Below, piece by piece: positions 49,882 to 56,657 of a stretch of DNA of 64,000 bases. The translations under genes and the position numbers were made by a program. Below the pieces are notes generated by a model that saw only the letters and a program-made list of their open reading frames with translations, was not told the DNA's origin and ran no database searches. Positions within the stretch are counted from its first letter, which is position 1; every line of letters begins with the position of its first letter. Origin of the DNA: Niameybacter massiliensis (lineage in GTDB: Bacteria > Bacillota > Clostridia > Lachnospirales > Cellulosilyticaceae); assembly GCF_001282685.1 (NCBI RefSeq), contig NZ_LN875033.1, positions 64,501 through 128,500 on the forward strand, read 5' to 3'.

Positions 49882-49900
49882 TATGCGGGTATCTTTTTTA
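49859..49900. terminator. Bidirectional terminator, original lysS/XRE convergent terminator
   Basis: Stem AAAAAAGATACCC plus CATAT with one mismatch, T runs on both strands. It covers the XRE-gene stop codon, just before the left att repeat, and was probably the lysS terminator before integration. Confidence 0.75.
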
Positions 49901-49905
49901 TTAAG

Positions 49906-49936
49906 ATTATTCATTAATTGGTTTCATTGTTGGGAA
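49906..49936. repeat. Left attachment repeat (duplicated lysS end)
   Basis: A 31-bp direct repeat of 58921-58951, differing only at 49912 (A versus G). On the minus strand it still reads the lysS C-terminal codons and TAA. Confidence 0.88.
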
Positions 49937-50040
49937 ATGTTACCCCTTCATTTATAACTCTCTGTTACTCTGTATATCCCTATTTTAGGATATTCCTTTT
50001 TATTATTTATTTTAAAACTCTATGCTACTTTATATAAGTG

Positions 50041-50068
50041 GTCGTATATCTGTCGTAAGATTGTCGTA
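50041..50068. repeat. Integrase arm-type repeats, left end
   Basis: Three copies of GTCGTA at 50041, 50052 and 50063, spaced exactly 11 bp, about one helical turn. Confidence 0.55.
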
Positions 50069-50070
50069 AG

Positions 50071-51321
50071 CTAGATTATCTTAACTTGAACTGTCTTCTG
50101 TTCATTAAAATAATCTTCAAAGTTAATTAACTCTGTACGTTTAAAATCCTTTGTAGCTTCTGCGTAAATATTCATTGTAATCTCTGCATCAGCATGTCCT
50201 AGAATGTCCTGCATTGCCTTTATATTTACTCCTGCTTCACACATCCTTGTCGTAAATGTATGTCGTAAGGAGTGATTACTAAATCTAGGGAGTGTAATTA
50301 CATTTTGCTTACTATGATCTAATACTTCATAATTACAATCTCGAATAATTCTCCTTAATGCCTTATTAAGTGTTCCCTGATGTTGTACGCCACCAAAGCG
50401 ATTGATGAAAATAAAATCTGTATATCCATCTACAACTGCATTACACTTTAAATCACATTCTTCTTGATATTGCCTTTCTAAAAGAAATGCTTCTTTTACC
50501 TTTGGCACCATAGGAATTATTCTTTTTCCTGCTTCTGTCTTTGGCGTATTGATAGCGAATGAACAACCTTCTGCTTTTCCCCTACTATAATAAACTAGGG
50601 TATGGTTAACACTTATCGTTTCATCTTCTAAATCAATATCACACCAACGCAATCCAGTAATTTCTCCTACTCTCATTCCAGTCCATAGCAGTATTATAAA
50701 AATAGGATACCATCTATTATATTGCCCTTGTTTACGTAAAAACGATTCGAATAATTCTTGTTCCGATACAGTAAGTGCTTTTCTTTTCTCCGAGTCATTA
50801 TTATGAGCCCTTTTTAACTCTTTCAAAGCATTATCTGAAGGATTATATCTAAGATACTCATCCTCTACCCCAATCTCTAGAACTTGATGTAACACTGTAT
50901 GAATACTATCAATAGTTGAGATTTTAAGTTTTCTTTCATCCAAAAGCAGATTATAAAATGCTCTAACATCTGTCCTTTTTAAATCTACTATCTTAGTATT
51001 TCCAAACTCTGATTCTACAAACTGTGTATACATATACTTATAATTTTGAAGTGTATTATCTTTTAATCCTCTTTTTAACTGTATCCATAGCTTATATAAA
51101 TCATTTATTGTGAAATCTTTTTTATCTGCTCTTATTCCGTCTAATACATCCTTAAGAACATCTGCTTCTTTATTGCGTAGTTCTTCAAGGGTCTTCGCAT
51201 AAATAGAATGACGTTTACCTCTTTTGTCTCTCCACTTATACTCAAATGTACCATTTGCTCTTTGGTATTCTCCATCTTTTAATACTCGATTTTTATTATC
51301 CTTTCGTCTCTCTACTGCCAT
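50071..51321 (-). CDS. Tyrosine-recombinase integrase (Tn916-type)
   Basis: 416 residues from MAVERRKDNKNR (51321), set by AAAGGAGAAATTATC; the longer ORF start lacks a site. The N-terminal arm-binding region (YQRANGTFEYKWRDKRGKRHSIYAKTLEELRNKE) is of Tn916-Int type. The SAM-like core-binding domain follows, then the catalytic domain with Arg (TGMRVGEITGL), HSLRHTFTTR, GHAD and the nucleophile Tyr (MNIYAEAT). It should join attP to the lysS 3' end. It sits next to the left att repeat, as expected. Confidence 0.93.
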   Translation of the reverse strand: MAVERRKDNKNRVLKDGEYQRANGTFEYKWRDKRGKRHSIYAKTLEELRNKEADVLKDVLDGIRADKKDFTINDLYKLWIQLKRGLKDNTLQNYKYMYTQFVESEFGNTKIVDLKRTDVRAFYNLLLDERKLKISTIDSIHTVLHQVLEIGVEDEYLRYNPSDNALKELKRAHNNDSEKRKALTVSEQELFESFLRKQGQYNRWYPIFIILLWTGMRVGEITGLRWCDIDLEDETISVNHTLVYYSRGKAEGCSFAINTPKTEAGKRIIPMVPKVKEAFLLERQYQEECDLKCNAVVDGYTDFIFINRFGGVQHQGTLNKALRRIIRDCNYEVLDHSKQNVITLPRFSNHSLRHTFTTRMCEAGVNIKAMQDILGHADAEITMNIYAEATKDFKRTELINFEDYFNEQKTVQVKII

Positions 51322-51349
51322 GATAATTTCTCCTTTCATAACATTAAAG

Positions 51350-51387
51350 AGAACACGCTCAAAATTATTATATCTCAACCGTGTTCT
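51350..51387 (-). promoter_or_regulatory. Inverted repeat around the integrase promoter
   Basis: AGAACACG (51350-51357) and CGTGTTCT (51380-51387) flank a TATAAT on the minus strand (51367-51372) upstream of int. Confidence 0.5.
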
Positions 51388-51420
51388 TATTGTCTATTAT
51401 AAAATTACATTAATATTTGA

Positions 51421-51618
51421 TTATATTGAATATATTTCTTCTATGTATTTATCAAATAGCTTCCGCTTAATAAGTCTTTTGCTACCACACCATAGTACAA
51501 AACGACAATTCCTATCGTTTGTAAGGTCTCTTAGCTTATTAATACCTATCCCAAAGTATGCAGATGCTTCTTCAAGTGTAAGATTTGATTTTTCCCATAT
51601 TGGTACTTCTTTAGCCAT
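51421..51618 (-). CDS. Excisionase, Tn916 Xis-like
   Basis: 65 residues. It is a winged-helix protein with LTLEEASAYFGIGINKLRDLTND and KRLIKRKLFDKYIEEI, the usual layout of small excisionases (MerR-like helix then a basic C-terminal helix). Such proteins bend DNA and bias the integrase toward excision. GGGGGATTAT precedes the ATG. It lies upstream of int and downstream of rep in the same orientation. Confidence 0.85.
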   Translation of the reverse strand: MAKEVPIWEKSNLTLEEASAYFGIGINKLRDLTNDRNCRFVLWCGSKRLIKRKLFDKYIEEIYSI

Positions 51619-51655
51619 ATAATCCCCCTTTGCACAAACACCCTCTAGGAGTAAT

Positions 51656-52702
51656 CTATTTTTCTTCTAATGCACGTTTCTTTAAATCATCATAATCTAC
51701 ATATTCCTTTGCAGGAATAGAAAAAGTTCTATATTCTCCATCTTGCTTATATCTATATTCAATCACATCTAGCCGTCTAATAAGTTGGTCAATTTTATCC
51801 CTATCTTTTTTTGCATCATCAACCATTCCTGCATAGACTTCATCTGGTGGAAAAACAGATGTAATAACTACCGTACTCCATAGACAGAAACAATTTGAGT
51901 AACGACAATGAACCTGTGCTCTTGAAAATTTATCTAACATTACCAAAAGCTGTGCAAATCTCATATCCCCTTTAAATTCATCCATAAAAAGAATAGGCGG
52001 TGCACCTTGTTCTATGTAAAAGTCCAAACCACCATTTTCAAAATCTGTTGCAAAGTAGATATTTTCAACACCATGCTCTTGGCATAATTGGTAATAATAA
52101 TAACTCTTTCCTGTTCCACTTTCTCCAACAATCCAGATACATTTCTTATCTTCTTTTAACAATGGTGTTTCTTGTATTCGTTTATCGATAAATGCTGACT
52201 TTATCATCTTTTCATATTTTCTATACGGAAAATTTTCCATTATTTCTCTTGGAGTAAATCCTTGTTCTAATAACTCTTCTATATCCTCAAGATCAGACCT
52301 TTTACCTTTAGTATCTTGTATATTATCTAATCCCTTAGTGTGTAAAACCTGCTCACCCTTTTCGTCATACGGCGGTTCTTTTAATAAATAACTTTTTAAT
52401 TCTTTTTTACCACCTAATTGCGGTTCAATATGCGAATCAAATAGTATCTTTGCAACATTTCCTAGTGTAGTTAGATTTCCATATAATACTACATGTGCGT
52501 GATATAGTCCCTTAGCACTAACACATACTGCAACGCCAGCAACACGCCGCTTACCACTAGCAGACCATGTCTCAGATATAAATTCTGCTAACTGTTCCGG
52601 GTTTTCATATTCTACTTTAGATAACCCTGCTTTCTCCATGTTAGCAATCTGAACAGTTCCTATCCATGCACGACCTTTTATACTTTTTGAAAATTTCCCC
52701 AT
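51656..52702 (-). CDS. CRESS-type replication initiator: HUH endonuclease plus superfamily 3 helicase
   Basis: 348 residues from MGKFSKSIKG (52702), behind AAGGAGGAGGTG. The N-terminal HUH domain shows rolling-circle motif I WIGTVQ (13-18), motif II YHAHVVL with His68 and His70, and motif III YLLK with candidate nicking Tyr105. The helicase has Walker A GESGTGKS (193-200), Walker B ILFMDEF (237-243), motif C VVITS (278-282) and arginines RR (309-310). This two-domain order is shared by geminivirus and circovirus Rep and by certain bacterial plasmids. The motif C residue after ITS is not the usual Asn. A matching nonanucleotide hairpin sits 94 bases upstream of the start. Confidence 0.88.
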   Translation of the reverse strand: MGKFSKSIKGRAWIGTVQIANMEKAGLSKVEYENPEQLAEFISETWSASGKRRVAGVAVCVSAKGLYHAHVVLYGNLTTLGNVAKILFDSHIEPQLGGKKELKSYLLKEPPYDEKGEQVLHTKGLDNIQDTKGKRSDLEDIEELLEQGFTPREIMENFPYRKYEKMIKSAFIDKRIQETPLLKEDKKCIWIVGESGTGKSYYYYQLCQEHGVENIYFATDFENGGLDFYIEQGAPPILFMDEFKGDMRFAQLLVMLDKFSRAQVHCRYSNCFCLWSTVVITSVFPPDEVYAGMVDDAKKDRDKIDQLIRRLDVIEYRYKQDGEYRTFSIPAKEYVDYDDLKKRALEEK

Positions 52703-52724
52703 AGTTACACCTCCTCCTTCACAA

Positions 52725-52743
52725 GTTACAATTTTCATGTAAC
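52725..52743. repeat. Inverted repeat in the rep leader
   Basis: GTTACA and TGTAAC arms with a seven-base spacer. GTTACA-type copies also occur at 52704 and 52787, so these are candidate Rep-binding iterons. Confidence 0.4.
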
Positions 52744-52795
52744 CCCAGACCTCTTGAATACTCAGATATTAACTATAAAATTTACAGTTACACAA

Positions 52796-52821
52796 GTGAG
52801 CTGGTAATACTAACAGCTCAC
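52796..52821 (-). other. Putative rolling-circle origin: stem-loop with nonanucleotide TAGTATTAC
   Basis: The perfect 8-bp stem GTGAGCTG/CAGCTCAC encloses a ten-base loop. On the minus strand, the rep strand, the loop reads T plus TAGTATTAC (52812-52804). Circoviruses use TAGTATTAC or close forms and geminiviruses TAATATTAC at the loop apex. Rep nicks after the seventh base. It lies between rep and the FtsK-like gene, in the 5' position relative to rep as in CRESS genomes. Confidence 0.85.
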
Positions 52822-52825
52822 CTAT

Positions 52826-52871
52826 GTTAAAGTGGATGGCTTGTGTCTACGCCACCGCCACCCACTTTAAC
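52826..52871. repeat. Hairpin with tandem GGTGGC iterons beside the origin
   Basis: Arms GTTAAAGTGG (52826-52835) and CCACTTTAAC (52862-52871) are perfect. The minus strand carries GGTGGC twice in tandem at 52851-52862, as candidate Rep-recognition hexamers. Confidence 0.6.
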
Positions 52872-52874
52872 GAA

Positions 52875-53585
52875 TTAAGCAAAATATGCCTGTCCTTTTT
52901 GAACCAATAACTTCTTTAATTTATCTGGTTCCTTTATGTAAGGAATTCGAATAATATCTATATTTTTTTCAGGCGTTGATATGTATCCACAACAACTAGG
53001 AAGATGTAGGCTTTTGTTGATTTCACAATTTGGGAATAGCATAGTTGCTGATTCTGTTGAAATTGTTGACCCCATATATATTTTAATTCCAAATTGTTCT
53101 CTAATAGCAGTATCCAATACCTTTGCATTGAATTGCTGACTTATAAATATTAGGTGGTACCCGAAGCTACGCCCCATAAATGCAATATGGCTAATTTTTG
53201 ACATAAGTTCTTTGAATTCTTTTGTATCTTTAGATAATGCATAACTTGAAAATTCATCAAACACAAGATATTTTTCTTTATATACTTTACTTTCAACTGA
53301 TTCAATAAAAGAATTATAAAACTCATTTAGAACTTCCTCACACTTCGTAAACTCAGCATAATTAGGGATAATGCCATTCCAATCTCCTCCTGCTTTGTAA
53401 TCACATATTGCAATATCTACTCGTGAAGCAAGGAGTGGATTTACAAGCATCTGTGATAGCACTGTTTTTCCACCACCAGTTATTCCAGATATTAAAATAT
53501 GTGGTACCTTTGCTGTATTCCAAAAAAAAACATCCTTTATGCCATCTTTCCATTTTGTCTCGTTATATCCAAGTTTAATCAACAT
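52875..53585 (-). CDS. Minimal FtsK/SpoIIIE-like DNA translocase ATPase
   Basis: 236 residues. Walker A GITGGGKT (34-41) and Walker B YLVFDEF (Asp110, Glu111) are as in FtsK, TcpA and VirD4-type motors, with an ISQQ-type sensor (FISQQF). It is far shorter than full FtsK, lacking the long N-terminus and gamma domain. Its ATG, behind AAGGAACTAGACG, overlaps the end of the 53575 membrane gene by 11 bases, so the two look like one translocase split in two. It may move the plasmid form between cells or act as coupling protein. Confidence 0.82.
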   Translation of the reverse strand: MLIKLGYNETKWKDGIKDVFFWNTAKVPHILISGITGGGKTVLSQMLVNPLLASRVDIAICDYKAGGDWNGIIPNYAEFTKCEEVLNEFYNSFIESVESKVYKEKYLVFDEFSSYALSKDTKEFKELMSKISHIAFMGRSFGYHLIFISQQFNAKVLDTAIREQFGIKIYMGSTISTESATMLFPNCEINKSLHLPSCCGYISTPEKNIDIIRIPYIKEPDKLKKLLVQKGQAYFA

Positions 53586-54150
53586 CGTCTAGTTCCTTGT
53601 TTAAATCATCATCTTCAAGTATTCCGTAGTCAGTATCAGTATTTTCTCTTATCGTCATCTTATATCTATATTTAAAATTTTCTGAGTCCTCCTGCACCTC
53701 TGCATAGTATAGATATACTCTTACAAAGTCATGACCACTACTGAAACAAGCAAAGGTTTTCCAACTTAAGTTATTTATCAATAAGTATCTTCTGAACTTT
53801 AATAGTAGTAAATTTGTAACCTCATTTAATTCTTCAACCTCCATTTTATGATGTGGAATGAAATGCACCCCAATAAATGGTGTTCCTGAATTAAACGATG
53901 TAGCTATATCAATATCAAATGTAATATTCGAGTAGGGTCTTGAAACATTTTTAAGCTCTTCAGCTAGCTGTTGTGAAAAGCAGTGTCTTATAACTTCTTT
54001 TGAGGTTAGAGCTTTTATAACTACCCTTATATCAGTTTTTAGTTGATATACAAGTTGCTTTAATGAAAAGGACATATGCAACGCCTTTTCAACTAACAAT
54101 GCACAAATAAATAACAACAATACTATCATTATTATTTTTACGAGTTCCAA
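53575..54150 (-). CDS. Membrane-anchored partner of the FtsK-like ATPase
   Basis: 191 residues. The best start is a TTG at 54150 (MELVKIIM) behind GAGGGTGATATGAT; an ATG seven codons later is an alternative. One N-terminal TM helix (about 4-22) is followed by a soluble domain of helices and strands without a known motif and an acidic tail (DTDYGILEDDDLNKELDDVD). Overlap with the ATPase gene implies coupled translation. It is probably the membrane and pore-proximal part of a split transfer ATPase. Confidence 0.7.
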   Translation of the reverse strand: MELVKIIMIVLLLFICALLVEKALHMSFSLKQLVYQLKTDIRVVIKALTSKEVIRHCFSQQLAEELKNVSRPYSNITFDIDIATSFNSGTPFIGVHFIPHHKMEVEELNEVTNLLLLKFRRYLLINNLSWKTFACFSSGHDFVRVYLYYAEVQEDSENFKYRYKMTIRENTDTDYGILEDDDLNKELDDVD

Positions 54151-54525
54151 ATCATATCACCCTCTCTTAAAATCTATACTTTTAGTTATTAACCCAGTCA
54201 TCATATTAACTTCTAGCATTAAATTTAACGCCTAGAATTTCCTTCAAGTAGCTGTTAACCCCTAGGCTATTAAATACTTGACAACAGGAACCCATTGATA
54301 CGGTATCTCAGGCTTGGGTTCAGGCTCCACCACCTAGCAAAAACCGTACTAGGTGCTAAAGCCTGAAGGCACGCTGTGCCAGCCTACCATATCAATACCT
54401 CTTATAAAGTAATGAAAACTCATACTTTATACAGCTAAATTCCCCTATCGCTCGTATGTTAAAAATATTCATCAAGAATACTTTCTACATTTAAATCCAT
54501 AGTTTTTTCAGTTATGCTATTAATA
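54151..54525. other. Hairpin-rich non-coding region of the element (possible single-strand origin or oriT)
   Basis: No ORF with a ribosome site is present. Structures are an imperfect palindrome at 54211-54237, TCAAGTA/TACTTGA at 54244-54281, a three-way structure at 54294-54396 and TATAAAGTA/TACTTTATA at 54403-54431. The three-way structure has an outer 12-bp stem ATTGATACGGTA with TACCATATCAAT (one G-T pair). Its inner stems are TTCAGGCT/AGCCTGAA, CACCTAG/CTAGGTG and GGCAC/GTGCC. A single-strand origin, a transfer origin or a structured RNA are all possible. Confidence 0.6.
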
Positions 54526-54795
54526 CTATTTATTTAAAACATCAATACGCTTAATAGGTTGAAATGTTTTTCCTTTTGAAGTTATAGCTCGATCGTAAAG
54601 TATATCTACATCCATTCCTACTTTGAACCCTGAACAATCATAATTACCAACATAAATTGATTCTACTCTCATACCCACACAACCTCTACCCGTTTGGCTA
54701 TTGGTGTAATAGGCGTTAAACTCTTCGGCTACATGAATTGTAGTTACCTTCTCACCATTGCCGTTAATTGAATAAGCCATCCCTATAAGTTGCAT
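54526..54795 (-). CDS. Small conserved element protein, unknown function
   Basis: 89 residues from MQLIGMAYSIN (54795), set by AAGGAGGAAAAAA; the longer start has no site. A beta-rich protein with KVTTIHVAEEFNAYYT, GCVGMRVESIYVG, YDCSGFKVGMDVDILYDRAI and KTFQPIKRIDVL segments. It resembles the small conserved proteins found between transfer genes of Tn916-type elements, but I cannot assign a role. It is the first gene before the hairpin region and FtsK pair on the minus strand. Confidence 0.6.
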   Translation of the reverse strand: MQLIGMAYSINGNGEKVTTIHVAEEFNAYYTNSQTGRGCVGMRVESIYVGNYDCSGFKVGMDVDILYDRAITSKGKTFQPIKRIDVLNK

Positions 54796-54832
54796 ATTTT
54801 TTTCCTCCTTTCTAAGTAAAGCTAGCGCTTGC

Positions 54833-54861
54833 TTTACTTGTTCGGTTAACCTTGTTATACT
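54833..54861 (+). promoter_or_regulatory. Promoter of the repressor-like gene
   Basis: TTTACT (54833-54838), 17 bp, TATACT (54856-54861). Confidence 0.5.
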
Positions 54862-54877
54862 CATCTTACAATCTAAC

Positions 54878-54923
54878 AAAGGAGGTGTATACCCTGCATA
54901 GCCTAATGCAGGGTAATATATGA
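54878..54923 (+). promoter_or_regulatory. Leader with strong ribosome site, hairpin and 5-codon mini-ORF before 54920
   Basis: AAAGGAGGTG (54878-54887) is about 32 bases from the ATG. Between them ACCCTGCAT (54891-54899) pairs with ATGCAGGGT (54906-54914). A five-codon ORF (MQGNI, ATG at 54906) ends in a TGA overlapping the main ATG by ATGA. Confidence 0.6.
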
Positions 54924-55396
54924 AACTACATAAGTTTAAAGAAAAATATTCTTCATTGAATCATATTCATAAACATATTGTTTCTTGTATGCTTGTACAA
55001 ATGAATAGTTCAAAAAAGTATACTAGTACTAATGATGCTATTCACAAGAAAATATCGGATAATATGGAATTAATGAATATTGGTTACGAAGAACTTTACA
55101 GATTACTAAACAAATCTTTCGATTATTCTACAAATAGGAAAACATATGAATCATTCAGGGGTAGAAAAAGTATTAACAGTGCGTTGCTTGAAGATACTTG
55201 TACTGTACTTAATATCCCTGCTGAAGAAATAAGACATCTTAAGGGTCCTAACGGTGGAGCCAGTGTAGACTGTCAAAATATTGACTGGTTATTCAATTCC
55301 TTAAGTACACAAAAACAATCTGCAATTCAATATTTAGCAAATGCATTATTTATGGCTGAACATTGCCCAGAAGTCTTTGATAACTTTGAGGAATAA
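54920..55396 (+). CDS. Repressor-like small DNA-binding protein
   Basis: 158 residues, the only element gene on the plus strand. The middle (YEELYRLLNKSFDYSTNRKTYESFRGRKSINSALLEDTCTVLNIPAEEIR) resembles a lambda-repressor-type helix-turn-helix. The C-terminus is helical. It is divergent from the 54526 gene, and its leader carries a perfect palindrome, a typical setting for an element immunity or copy-control repressor. The start has a weak AGGG site and an unusual leader. Function is inferred only from context. Confidence 0.6.
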   Translation: MKLHKFKEKYSSLNHIHKHIVSCMLVQMNSSKKYTSTNDAIHKKISDNMELMNIGYEELYRLLNKSFDYSTNRKTYESFRGRKSINSALLEDTCTVLNIPAEEIRHLKGPNGGASVDCQNIDWLFNSLSTQKQSAIQYLANALFMAEHCPEVFDNFEE

Positions 55397-55442
55397 AAAA
55401 AGCTATCAAAAACGATTTTTATCGTATTTTGATAGCTTTTTC
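55394..55442. terminator. Bidirectional terminator
   Basis: A long stem AAAAAGCTATCAAAA with its complement, one bulge, and T runs on both sides. It separates the convergent 54920 gene and the specificity-subunit gene. Confidence 0.85.
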
Positions 55443-55487
55443 AAACTCTATTAGACAATAGCTTGAATATAATTGAATTCTTTTATT

Positions 55488-56657
55488 TTATCCTTCCAAT
55501 CTGTCACCATAAGGTAAGGACTTTATATATTCCTCCATAAATTTCCAATCCGGAACGTATCCTTTGTCCGAGTATTTACAATTTTTATCAATTAAAGGAT
55601 TTCCTTCCTTGTCTCGTTGAATTGGAAGCTTAATTATTGATTTCCCGAATTTTTTAATATCATGTGGCTTTCTTCCATAGCTCCATCGATATTTCTCATG
55701 CATAATTATTGTGCAAAGGAATTCTGCTAGATATACATTCATATTATAACCTTTTATATAAAAGGCTGTAATATCATGGCTACAAGTAAAATTCTCTTTT
55801 TGGTAATAGGCATTACAAACAGATCCATTTACAGTAACCGCAATACAATTTCCTTTATATATTTTCTTTTCAAGCGTATCATCTTTATTGCCAACTTTAT
55901 CCCATGATTGAATATCTTCTAAACAATAATATTCAGTTACTCCGTTATTATTTTCAGTTGATGCTAAAAAAGGTATATTTCCTTCTTTTGAGTGTTCTGG
56001 TTTTTTATTATAAAAACCCCCTTTTAATGTAAATAAATCGTTAAATGTAAACTCCTCCCACTTCTCAATCTGTAAAGAGCTAATTACTTTATCTTTATTG
56101 TTAGTAGTAAGAGGTTTATGATTCAAAGAATTCATAAATTTTTTCATAAAATCCCAATCTGGGATAAAACCCTCTTCTGAATACTTATTTTCAGCATCTA
56201 AAATAGCATTCCCTTGTTGATCTCTTTGTATTGGTAATCTAATTTTTATATATGGAAGTGTTTTATTTGCTTGTCGTCCATACCAATATTTATACTTATC
56301 TAATTCAATACATACACAAATAAACTGTTTACATTCTTTGGGATATTCTTCCTTTGGAACTAAAATAAACAGGTGATACCCACTATAAAACTCATCTTCC
56401 TGAACAAATGTGGATAACGTACTACTTCCACTTCCTGCTACTGTAATTAGTCCTGCTGGGCTCGGTTTTACTCCATCAATACGTTTTACGTATGCTGTAA
56501 CACCATTATTTTCTCTAGTTCTTGCCACAAAATTCACTTTTTCACTATCTTCTTTTGTTGTTTCTTCGCAAGAATCTAATGTAAAGCCATTACCATATTC
56601 CACATCAAACAATCTATTAATCTGGAATTCTTCCCAACTCTTAGTTTCCAGATTCAT
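55488..56657 (-). CDS. Specificity (S) subunit of a Type IIB-like restriction-modification system
   Basis: 389 residues in two homologous halves (about 1-185, 190-389). Each half ends in IRLPIQRDxxGNxxxD, KYSxxG and PDWxFMxxxxxSL. Between them lie two target-recognition domains that read a split DNA site. The start lies inside the methylase gene (17-base overlap), set by GAGGGAAAG. It would give both cutting and methylation by the fused subunit their sequence specificity, as BcgI B does. Halves of this kind exchange easily, so the site could change by recombination. Confidence 0.85.
   Translation of the reverse strand: MNLETKSWEEFQINRLFDVEYGNGFTLDSCEETTKEDSEKVNFVARTRENNGVTAYVKRIDGVKPSPAGLITVAGSGSSTLSTFVQEDEFYSGYHLFILVPKEEYPKECKQFICVCIELDKYKYWYGRQANKTLPYIKIRLPIQRDQQGNAILDAENKYSEEGFIPDWDFMKKFMNSLNHKPLTTNNKDKVISSLQIEKWEEFTFNDLFTLKGGFYNKKPEHSKEGNIPFLASTENNNGVTEYYCLEDIQSWDKVGNKDDTLEKKIYKGNCIAVTVNGSVCNAYYQKENFTCSHDITAFYIKGYNMNVYLAEFLCTIIMHEKYRWSYGRKPHDIKKFGKSIIKLPIQRDKEGNPLIDKNCKYSDKGYVPDWKFMEEYIKSLPYGDRLEG

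Noticed and set aside
50249-50267. Two more GTCGTA copies 13 bp apart
   Set aside because: They lie inside the int catalytic coding sequence (LRHTFTTR region) and lack the 11-bp period, so coding constraint explains them.
54331-54355. Second hairpin loop on the minus strand reading TACGGTTTTTG as a rolling-circle nick site
   Set aside because: It lacks TATTAC; the loop at 52804-52812 is the clear origin.
54294-54396. Cloverleaf-like structure as a tRNA
   Set aside because: Wrong stem lengths, no anticodon arm geometry, no T-loop GTTCRA or CCA end.
54456-54500. 13-codon ORF starting MDLNVESILDEYF
   Set aside because: No ribosome site and too short to support.
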